A DNA stretch of 9,959 nucleotides from contig DNHM01000410.1 in assembly GCA_003485885.1 (NCBI GenBank), positions 1 through 9,959 of the forward strand. The letters are read 5' to 3'. This DNA comes from Acidimicrobiaceae bacterium. Its GTDB lineage: Bacteria > Actinomycetota > Acidimicrobiia > Acidimicrobiales > UBA10347. Each line of letters begins with the position of its first letter. The first letter of the stretch is position 1. Positions 1 through 6,269 of the stretch are shown here, piece after piece. The notes under the pieces are model-generated. The model saw only the letters and a program-made list of their open reading frames with translations, was not told the DNA's origin and did no database searches. Position numbers and translations under genes: made by a program.

Positions 1-404
1 CGCTCGGCAAAGGTGCCATGACGTGCTGCCCATAGGCCAGCGAGTCCGAGTCCGAGCATGGGTGCAAGGATACCGAACGCCTGTGCCGTGAAGGGGCGTA
101 TTGATGCAGTGGCGATGGCCACAGCTGTCTGTATGAAGGTAAGAAGGTGGAATCGGCGGCGAACATCTTTGGGGGCGACGGTCATTCCGTAGATCATGGA
201 AACGCTTACGTCGTGATCTCGGCTGCGTTCCAGGGCCTTGCCGTAGGCCCACAAGAACGCAATGGTGCCGATGCCAAACAGGATGCAAGACATCACCGCA
301 AACGGGATACGCAGCGGGCCTGGGAAGATCGCAGCCACAACCGCGGCAATCGTAAACGCGATCGTGGCATAGAGGTTGGTGCGGTACAGGTCGTTGCCGG
401 CCAT
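1..404 (-). CDS. Small multi-pass membrane protein, C-terminus cut by the window edge
   Basis: The frame is open from ATG at 404 to the left edge and gives 134 residues beginning MAGNDLYRTN. Four hydrophobic segments are visible, at about residues 12-30, 34-54, 86-104 and 107-126, separated by a charged loop around residues 58-86 (KALERSRDHD, then KDVRRR). This predicts a four-helix inner-membrane protein. The last visible residues, ARHGTFAE, suggest the true end lies only a little further on. An in-frame TAA lies at 414-416, so the start must be ATG 404 or the adjacent TTG 407. Neither has a clear Shine-Dalgarno sequence. It follows the glycosyltransferase on the same strand after a 76-bp gap and may be the last gene of that operon. 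I do not recognise a named family. A link to glycolipid or envelope synthesis is suggested only by the neighbouring gene. Confidence 0.72.
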   Translation of the reverse strand, partial: MAGNDLYRTNLYATIAFTIAAVVAAIFPGPLRIPFAVMSCILFGIGTIAFLWAYGKALERSRDHDVSVSMIYGMTVAPKDVRRRFHLLTFIQTAVAIATASIRPFTAQAFGILAPMLGLGLAGLWAARHGTFAE

Positions 405-480
405 CAACTGAGAACTTTACCGCGCACAAATGCTCTCTTGCTGAATGCTCTCGTGCTCGAATATCTCTGACTCCAACGTT
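405..480 (-). other. Short intergenic spacer with a duplicated 9-mer
   Basis: This 76-bp gap separates the glycosyltransferase stop from the membrane-protein start. On the minus strand it holds two copies of GAGAGCATT, at 444-452 and 429-437, with a period of 15 bp. No convincing promoter or terminator could be assigned. The repeat could be a regulatory site or chance. Confidence 0.3.
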
Positions 481-1602
481 CTACTGCTCAAAGACCTGGA
501 GTGAGCGGTGCAATCGTTCGGCAAGCAGGTCATACGAGAACTTGTCGACAGCGTGAGTGCGAGACGCGTGACGCATCTGCTCGCTGCGTTCAGGGTGCGT
601 GAGTAGATCCGAAATCGACTGGGCCACGGCATCAGCATCGGATGGGTTATCGACGACGTAGCCGGTTTCGCCGTGAGCTACCGCCTCGGCAGAACCACCG
701 GACTTGCCCGCAATCTGAGGGCAACCCGCAGCAGCAGCTTCGACGAACACGATGCCGAAACCCTCTTGTTCAAGACCGCCCCAGCGTTCACGACATAACA
801 TCGCAAACGCGTCGGCACAGCCATACAACACTGGCAAGTCGGCGTCGTCAACGAATCCGAGTAGCCGGGCGGGTGAGCCGGATTGCCCGATGGCGCGTCG
901 AAGCCTGGCTTCGTCTCGACCAGTACCGGCAATAACAACCTGCAGACCCGGATGGGTATCGGCCAGCCGAGCGGCGGCTTCGATCAGTGTGTCGAACCCC
1001 TTACGGGGAACGAGTCGACTGACGCCGACGACCAGCGGTGCATCGGGATCAAATCCCAACCGCCGACGCGCCGAGCTGCGTTCGTCGACAGTGAGTGGCA
1101 CAAATCGGTCGGTGTCCACCCCGGGGGGAACATACACAACTGGCGGCATGGAGTCGACAACACGGGCTGCCTCGGCTTCAGCGAACCGGCTGGCGCTGAT
1201 GACAAGGTCAGCGTTGGCCACGGCGCGACGTAGGAGCTCTTTGGAGCCTGGAAGCCGGCCGGGAACGCTGACCTCGGCGCCGTGCAGGATGACGGCATAG
1301 GGGCGCCCCAGGTCGGGGCCGATGGCTCCCAGCGGAAAGGCCGGATCGATCACCACTAGCGAGGCATCGATACGGTCTGCGTGGGCGATCGTGCGGCTGC
1401 TGACTCGGCGGCTGGGCGGCATCCAGAAGCGGTCGTACCGTTCGATGTGATGGCCTTGTTGTGTGTCCCACAAGGAAGCGTTGGCATAAGGCGATGTGAA
1501 GACCTGAAACGAGTCTTGGGGCATTCGCCGCCACAACTCCCACAGGTAGGTCTGGATCCCACCGATCTTTGGTGGGTAATCGTTGGTCACTAGCAGATGC
1601 AT
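481..1602 (-). CDS. GT4-family glycosyltransferase, PimB-like (GDP-mannose-dependent type)
   Basis: This 373-residue protein has the length and layout of GT-B fold family 4 glycosyltransferases. The N-terminus MHLLVTNDYPPKIGGIQTYL holds the glycine-rich acceptor-side loop (G14, G15). H108 sits in LHGAE. The nucleotide-sugar phosphate site is SRLVPRKGFD with R196 and K201. The donor-binding EX7E motif is E280 to E288 (EGFGIVFVE), followed by a glycine-rich stretch around G299-G303. This combination closely resembles the actinobacterial mannosyltransferase PimB', which adds the second mannose to phosphatidylinositol mannosides. By that likeness the enzyme would act at the inner membrane face on a polyprenyl or inositol lipid acceptor. 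Acceptor and sugar cannot be fixed from sequence alone. The ATG overlaps the queG stop by one base (TGATG), so translation is probably coupled. Confidence 0.86.
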   Translation of the reverse strand: MHLLVTNDYPPKIGGIQTYLWELWRRMPQDSFQVFTSPYANASLWDTQQGHHIERYDRFWMPPSRRVSSRTIAHADRIDASLVVIDPAFPLGAIGPDLGRPYAVILHGAEVSVPGRLPGSKELLRRAVANADLVISASRFAEAEAARVVDSMPPVVYVPPGVDTDRFVPLTVDERSSARRRLGFDPDAPLVVGVSRLVPRKGFDTLIEAAARLADTHPGLQVVIAGTGRDEARLRRAIGQSGSPARLLGFVDDADLPVLYGCADAFAMLCRERWGGLEQEGFGIVFVEAAAAGCPQIAGKSGGSAEAVAHGETGYVVDNPSDADAVAQSISDLLTHPERSEQMRHASRTHAVDKFSYDLLAERLHRSLQVFEQ

Positions 1603-2624
1603 CAGTGGGGTGTGCTCGCGTCAAGTTGATCGGCGGCCCACCGTGCATGTTCGGCCAACATGTCGTCGGACCCGATGTAGGACGCAAGCACGTCCATGGC
1701 TTCGGTCCGGTTATCGCCGGAGACATTGGCATTACCGAGCGCTACCAAAGCATTGCGCCGGACATAACGAAGATCGCGCTTGGGGATGTACCAACGGCCC
1801 ACAGCAGCAAGTAACGCTTCGTCGTCCATGGTCAGCAGTTCGAGGAGATCGAGTGACGTGACTTCGTCGCCAATCATGCCAACGTCGCTCCCCCGGCTTG
1901 GAGGGCACACGACCTGGCAGTCGTCGCAGCCATAGATGCGAGTACCGAGCGCTTCGCGAAATTCGATCGGGAAGTCACCATCGGCCTGTAACAGCCACGC
2001 TAGGCACCGTCGTGCATCGACCACACCTTCGGCGATGATCGCACCGGTTGGGCAACCGTCGAGGCAACGTCGACAGCTGCCGCATGCTGGCTCAACTGGT
2101 TGATCATGTTCGAGTGGTGCATCGGTAACAACTGCGCCCAGCACGAACCAACTGCCATGACCTGGCACCAAGACATTGCTGTTCTTCCCTGCCCAGCCAA
2201 CGCCGGCTCGTATCGCTGCGGCTCGATCCACGAGAGCATTGTCGTCTGCCACAACCCGTGCGGTGTACCCGTCGGCTTGTAGCGCTGCCGCTATCTCGCC
2301 CAGGGCTGACTTGAGCGATCCGTAGTGATCCCGCCACGCGTAAGCGGCGATCTCGGCCTGCGGTCGATCCGTTGATACGTGCGGATCGGGTGCCCGGTAC
2401 GGCCATGCGCCGACTATCAGAGATTGGGCAGATTCGAGAATTCGGGTTGGTGTGGTGGAACGTTCTGGGTTGCGATAAGTGAACTGCATTCCCCCGTGCA
2501 GACCCGCCGCCTTGCGTTCGACGAGCGTGACTCGAGCTTCGGTGAACGGTTCAGCATGGGTGAAACCAACAGCAGTCAGTCCAGCGGCCAGCCCGATACG
2601 ACGCAGCTCAGCTGTGGATGACAT
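1602..2624 (-). CDS. queG: Epoxyqueuosine reductase QueG
   Basis: QueG reduces epoxyqueuosine to queuosine at wobble position 34 of GUN-anticodon tRNAs, using cobalamin and two [4Fe-4S] clusters in the cytoplasm. The 340-residue protein shows the full set of marks. The cobalamin-side segment ends RAGVGWAGKNSNVL (139-152), with D127 at the place of the family's catalytic aspartate. The first ferredoxin-like cluster is C181, C184, C187 and C191-P. The second is C207 with C233, C236 and C240-P. A C-terminal HEAT-like helical segment (about 285-335, RYVRRNALVALGN) matches the long form of the family, thought to hold tRNA. ATG 2624 was chosen because it gives the family N-terminus (MSSTAELRRIG); the frame runs further upstream but would overlap the preceding gene. 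The gap to that gene is 4 bp and the overlap with the next is 1 bp. Its presence implies the organism makes or salvages queuosine. Confidence 0.95.
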   Translation of the reverse strand: MSSTAELRRIGLAAGLTAVGFTHAEPFTEARVTLVERKAAGLHGGMQFTYRNPERSTTPTRILESAQSLIVGAWPYRAPDPHVSTDRPQAEIAAYAWRDHYGSLKSALGEIAAALQADGYTARVVADDNALVDRAAAIRAGVGWAGKNSNVLVPGHGSWFVLGAVVTDAPLEHDQPVEPACGSCRRCLDGCPTGAIIAEGVVDARRCLAWLLQADGDFPIEFREALGTRIYGCDDCQVVCPPSRGSDVGMIGDEVTSLDLLELLTMDDEALLAAVGRWYIPKRDLRYVRRNALVALGNANVSGDNRTEAMDVLASYIGSDDMLAEHARWAADQLDASTPH

Positions 2625-2628
2625 ATGC

Positions 2629-4581
2629 CTATTCGGCGACTGTGTTGAGTACGGCGCTGGGCTCGACGACATTGGCTTCTTCGCCGATCGCTGCTCGTCG
2701 GACATGGTCGTCGCCGGCGATAACCACCAGCGGTTGATCGGCGGGCAAACCCATACACAGTGCACGGATGCGGTCAGCGACGGTGTCGGCGCCCGTCACG
2801 TGGTGCACGCCAATGGCAAGTAGATCCGGTGCCCCACCAACGGGTGTGGATACCGGTGTGACCACGACCTCGACAGGAACATCGAAGTGATCACGCAACG
2901 CTGCAAGCCGGTCGAACAGTTCGCTTGGCCGGATGCCCGTGCGACTACAGGTGCTGCGGGCATCGACGATCGCAGTGATGCCCGGCTGGTTCAGCAGGAA
3001 CGCGACCGCTTCGGGTGTATCCGGAACCAGGCTTGCCGGAAGAGTCGTGCGTTTGCGGACATTGCCGACAACTGGCGGTAGTTCTTCAGTCGACGCCAAA
3101 GAGATCTCGTCTGGAGCGATGGTGACAACCCGGATCTCTGCGGTTTCATACACGGGTGCGGCTGCCGCCGACTCCGGCAACGGCACCCGTGGTAGAGCGA
3201 TGTCTTCAGCCGTCTCGTTGCCGCCAAACTCGACCACTGGGATCTCGGACTCCGTCAGCGGATCATGCGGATCTGCGGTTCCGGCCACTCGGTCGCTTTC
3301 TTCATAACCGTCGATCGCAGTCAGGTCAGCTTCGATGACTTCGATGTCCGCGTCTTCAAGATCGTGGAGTTCAGCCCTAGCATCGCCCTCGGACCCACCG
3401 GTGGCAACGGCAACCGTGTGGGCCGCCACTTCCTCGGCTGCTTGGGCGGCGTGCGCAGCTTTGTTGGAACGGCGAGCGCTGAGCTCGCGGGCTCGTTCAG
3501 CTAACGAGGCAGCCTGGGACGATGGAGCAACCAGTTCATGTTTAGTGCGCACCGCAGCCTGTGCTCCGACGCTGCGGCCCGACGCAGTGGCCAATGCCGT
3601 TTCGCGTTCCTGCTCGAGCCGTGCCGCCCGAACTGTGAGTTCCTCGTAGTCAGAAGTTCGTTCGGCGAGTGCATCGACAGCGGCCTTGGCGCCAAGTAGC
3701 TCAGATTCTGATTTCGCCAAACCACGCTCGAGTTCGGCGATCCGCCGCTCGGCCATGGTCAGCTCTCGCCGTAGTGCAGTGGCATCGTTCTCGAACAAAC
3801 CGGCGGTTTCAAGCTTGTCGTTGACGAGGTCGAGGCACCGTTTCAGGTATCCGGCCTCGTTCGAACGTCGTTCGGCGAGTGCCTCGGCCTTCTCGGCCCG
3901 TGCGTCGGCTGCGGTCATAGCTTGCGTCAGATCGTTGATCTGATCGGCAAGACTACTCGTCTCGGCACGTGACTCGATGAGCTCCTGGTCGCGAGCGTCG
4001 TGTTCGTTGCCCGAGGTTTGGTTGGCTGCCTCGAGGTAGCGCACCTTGTCGTTCATCTGGACCAGTTGGGTTTCAGCCTCATCGAAACGCACCAGTGCAG
4101 TGGTGAGCAGTTCTTGCACGTGGTCGCGTTCGTTTTGCAGCCGGTTCGCCACGTCGGCGAGTGCCTGTCGTTCGGCAGCGCGAGCATCGAGCAGCGCGGA
4201 CAACCGGGACTGTTTGCGACGTTCGTCGAGTGCTTCTTGTTTGGCTCCGTGTAGCTCAGCCAGGGCCCGGTCGCGCTGAACGATTTCTGACTCGAAACCA
4301 ATAACCTTGTCGCCGAGTTCGTTAAGCAAGCGGTCACGCTCGTCAAGTTCGTCGGCTTGGCGAGAGACCTCGGCCCGAAGTGTTGCGGCCAGGCTCATCA
4401 GTTCGAATCGCTCAGCACTCGATTGGAGCGCGTCGCTCGCTGTGTCTTGGCTGTCTGTGCCGGCAAGTGCGAGATCTTTGCGTGCTTGGCTGTACTCGCG
4501 TTCGAGATCGTTGAACTGATTCTCGACCTCGCGAAACAGGTTGCCGACGAGACCCTGGGCCTCTTCGTCTCCCGTTGTCAC
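2629..4581 (-). CDS. Long coiled-coil protein with C-terminal NYN/PIN-like domain (catalytic residues partly lost)
   Basis: The 650-residue protein has three parts. Residues about 15-330 are heptad-rich, charged and almost proline-free, a long coiled coil. Residues about 335-510 form an Ala/Glu/Asp-rich, probably disordered linker. Residues about 514-646 look like the NYN (YacP-like PIN) fold: strand ITAIVDARS at the place of VDGYN, then helix, strand VEVVVTP, GADTVADRI at the place of the ADxxI motif, and strand PLVVIAGDDHV at the place of VVVSSDREV. D540, D599/D603 and D624 are kept, but the Asn of VDGYN and the FDG aspartate are missing, so nuclease activity is doubtful. RNA binding or scaffolding is possible. 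The GTG at 4581 was chosen because GGAGGG lies 5 nt upstream; the frame continues to GTG 4602 without such a site. It leads the operon with queG, which hints at an RNA-related role. The NYN call is from pattern, without a search. Confidence 0.8.
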   Translation of the reverse strand: MTTGDEEAQGLVGNLFREVENQFNDLEREYSQARKDLALAGTDSQDTASDALQSSAERFELMSLAATLRAEVSRQADELDERDRLLNELGDKVIGFESEIVQRDRALAELHGAKQEALDERRKQSRLSALLDARAAERQALADVANRLQNERDHVQELLTTALVRFDEAETQLVQMNDKVRYLEAANQTSGNEHDARDQELIESRAETSSLADQINDLTQAMTAADARAEKAEALAERRSNEAGYLKRCLDLVNDKLETAGLFENDATALRRELTMAERRIAELERGLAKSESELLGAKAAVDALAERTSDYEELTVRAARLEQERETALATASGRSVGAQAAVRTKHELVAPSSQAASLAERARELSARRSNKAAHAAQAAEEVAAHTVAVATGGSEGDARAELHDLEDADIEVIEADLTAIDGYEESDRVAGTADPHDPLTESEIPVVEFGGNETAEDIALPRVPLPESAAAAPVYETAEIRVVTIAPDEISLASTEELPPVVGNVRKRTTLPASLVPDTPEAVAFLLNQPGITAIVDARSTCSRTGIRPSELFDRLAALRDHFDVPVEVVVTPVSTPVGGAPDLLAIGVHHVTGADTVADRIRALCMGLPADQPLVVIAGDDHVRRAAIGEEANVVEPSAVLNTVAE

Positions 4582-4681
4582 ATTTTCCCTCCGGCTGGTC
4601 ACGCGCTTCGCCTGACACTCTATGTTCTCTGTGATGGCGGGGTGCCGATGCCTCTGCGAGTGACGCCACTAGCCTCTCGGG
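4582..4681. promoter_or_regulatory. Divergent spacer, presumed bidirectional promoter region
   Basis: The 100 bp between the divergent coiled-coil/NYN gene and the FKBP lipoprotein gene must hold at least the start signals of both, unless transcription enters from further away. TATGTT at 4621-4626 is a possible plus-strand -10 element, but no good -35 stands at the right distance. No exact promoter is claimed. The plus-strand gene lacks a strong Shine-Dalgarno sequence just before its GTG. Confidence 0.35.
4587..4592 (-). promoter_or_regulatory. Shine-Dalgarno site deciding the start of the coiled-coil/NYN gene
   Basis: On the minus strand GGAGGG is followed after 5 nt by GTG at 4581-4579. 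This is a near-perfect ribosome binding site. It decides against the upstream in-frame GTG at 4602, which would place the GGAGGG inside the coding region. Confidence 0.75.
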
Positions 4682-6082
4682 GTGAAGAAACTGACCATTG
4701 TCGTTCTGTTCGCTTTGCTCGCTGCTTCGTGCGGCGGCAGTGACGATACAGCCAATACCGATACCGCCGAAGCTCCATCCAGTGACGCCGTAGATGCCGA
4801 ACCGGCCGAAACTGCCGACGGCTCAGACACCGACGACGCCGACGACGGAACCGATGCGGTGCGCGACGACGACAGTGCGCTTTCTGCGCCCGTTGCCGCT
4901 GTGCCGGTGCAAGCCCGTGACTGCGCCCACTCGTTGGATGAGCTCGATGGGTCCGATGACCAAGACCTCGACGACGTTGTGTTGCCGCCAGCGGTGAAGC
5001 CCGAAGTCAGCGAGGAATTCCTGGGACCGATCGACGAGTTGATCGTGACCGACATGATCGAAGGCAGTGGCCGCGAAGCCGTCGCTGGTGCGACGGTAGA
5101 AATGGAATATGTCGGGGTGCTCGGTGCCGACGGCACCGAGTTCGATAGCTCATGGGATCCAGACGATGCTCCGTTCTCGTTCCCACTCGGCGCTGGCCGG
5201 GTCATCGTTGGTTGGGACGAAGGTATCGCTGGCATGAAAGCTGGCGGACGCCGCGTGTTGCAGATACCGAGCGCTAAGGCATACGGCGAGCAGGCCCGAA
5301 GCGAGATCATCGTGGCCAATAGCGATTTGGTCTTCATCGTGGATCTGATTTCGGTTATCCCTCCGCCTGAGCCGGCTCCCCCAATCGACGACGAGAACCT
5401 CGGTTCCTTTGACGAACTACAGATCATTGATCTGGTCGTGGGCGAAGGTTGTACTGCTGAGTCCGGCGATATTGCACGGGTTAATTACGTGGGTGTCGAC
5501 GCGGTTGAAGGCGCCGAGTTCGATAGTTCATGGGGCCGAGGCGCTCTGTTTCAGCTGATCGTGAGCCGAGGTCAGGTCATCGAAGGATGGAATGAGGGCA
5601 TTGTTGGCATGAACGTTGGCGGCGAACGTATTCTGCAGATCCCTGCTGATCTGGCCTACGGCCAGGGCGATCTCGTCTTCCGGGTGCATCTGGAAGAACT
5701 CATCGAGGCGCCGACCGCCCACACCATCGAATTCGAAGGTGACGCCCCCGACGAACTCCAGGTCAGCACACTGGTCGAGGGTTCTGGCGAGGAAGCTGCA
5801 CCTGGCAGCATCGTCGATGCCCAAATCGTGGTGATGTTGTATAAGTCAGGCATCATCGTGCAAAGCACGTATCAAGATGGGGCACCCACTCAGCTTGCGT
5901 TGCAGGAGGGTGCGCTGCTGCCAGGCCTCGAAGAAGGCATCCTTGGTGTGAAGGTCGGCGAAACCCGCCAAATCATCCTTCCTCCCGAGGTGGCGTACCC
6001 GACCGGTGCAACTGAAAGCAGCATCGACGCCGACGACGCATTGGTGTTCTTCATCGAGCCCGTGCGGGTAGTCAACGAGTAG
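4682..6082 (+). CDS. Secreted lipoprotein with three FKBP-type peptidyl-prolyl isomerase domains
   Basis: The product (466 residues) is predicted to be lipid-anchored outside the membrane and to speed proline cis-trans isomerisation in exported proteins. Residues 1-17 are a lipoprotein signal (MKK, hydrophobic core, AASC with C17). Residues 18-110 are an acidic Asp/Ala/Thr linker. FKBP domain 1 (about 118-226) keeps the family pocket: Y143, F154-D155, V174-I175, W178, Y201, F218. Domain 2 (about 243-342) keeps Y269, F280-D281, V299-I300, W303, Y326 and F333 but lacks about nine residues of the loop after Tyr326. Domain 3 (about 352-462) aligns without gaps yet has I382 for Tyr, V393-Q394 for Phe-Asp and L416 for Trp, so it is probably inactive and may bind clients. 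The GTG start is forced by an in-frame TAG 9 bp upstream (4670-4672). It is divergent from the coiled-coil/NYN operon and convergent with the 651-residue lipoprotein. Confidence 0.9.
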   Translation: MKKLTIVVLFALLAASCGGSDDTANTDTAEAPSSDAVDAEPAETADGSDTDDADDGTDAVRDDDSALSAPVAAVPVQARDCAHSLDELDGSDDQDLDDVVLPPAVKPEVSEEFLGPIDELIVTDMIEGSGREAVAGATVEMEYVGVLGADGTEFDSSWDPDDAPFSFPLGAGRVIVGWDEGIAGMKAGGRRVLQIPSAKAYGEQARSEIIVANSDLVFIVDLISVIPPPEPAPPIDDENLGSFDELQIIDLVVGEGCTAESGDIARVNYVGVDAVEGAEFDSSWGRGALFQLIVSRGQVIEGWNEGIVGMNVGGERILQIPADLAYGQGDLVFRVHLEELIEAPTAHTIEFEGDAPDELQVSTLVEGSGEEAAPGSIVDAQIVVMLYKSGIIVQSTYQDGAPTQLALQEGALLPGLEEGILGVKVGETRQIILPPEVAYPTGATESSIDADDALVFFIEPVRVVNE

Positions 6083-6269
6083 CCACAACACTCCCCGACT
6101 GGCCAAAATGACTGGCCAAACTGACTGGCCAACTAGCCGATCATGATTGCGAGTCCCGTTGCCTTGGCTGCGGGCTCGTTGTCGTTTTGGGGCAAAGCTA
6201 TCGAGGACGACCTGGTCGACTTTTAGCCGCAGGCAGACCCGTACACGGTCATGGCTCAGCTACACGTCT
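6083..6269. other. Convergent intergenic region between two lipoprotein genes
   Basis: This 187-bp stretch lies between the two converging stop codons. It contains the three-unit 13-bp tandem repeat at 6097-6135, the palindrome ATCATGAT at 6140-6147, and a 27-codon open frame at 6143-6226. No hairpin followed by a T-tract was seen, so the transcription stop for either gene is not obvious unless the repeat provides it. Confidence 0.6.
6097..6135. repeat. Three 13-bp tandem repeats, core GACTGGCCAA
   Basis: GACTGGCCAA occurs at 6097, 6110 and 6123 with an exact 13-bp period; only the last three bases of each unit vary (AAT, ACT, CTA). Each unit contains the palindrome TGGCCA, so neighbouring units can pair into a 6-bp stem with a 7-nt loop on either strand. 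In a convergent spacer this could act as a bidirectional terminator or a protein binding array. Tandem slippage is an equally simple origin. Confidence 0.7.

Noticed and set aside
752..1300. Plus-strand open frame of 182 residues
   Set aside because: It is antisense to the glycosyltransferase, whose motifs are clear; the frame is Ser/Arg/Thr-rich as expected of a shadow in GC-rich DNA.
2625..2765. Upstream extension of queG
   Set aside because: The frame is open to an ATG at 2765 but would overlap the coiled-coil gene by more than 100 bp and add residues absent from the family; ATG 2624 gives the expected N-terminus.
4669..5427. Minus-strand open frame of 252 residues
   Set aside because: It mirrors the FKBP lipoprotein gene, and its serine-rich low-complexity product has no recognisable motif.
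6097..6135. CRISPR array
   Set aside because: Units are 13 bp in direct tandem with no unique spacers, and no cas gene is near.
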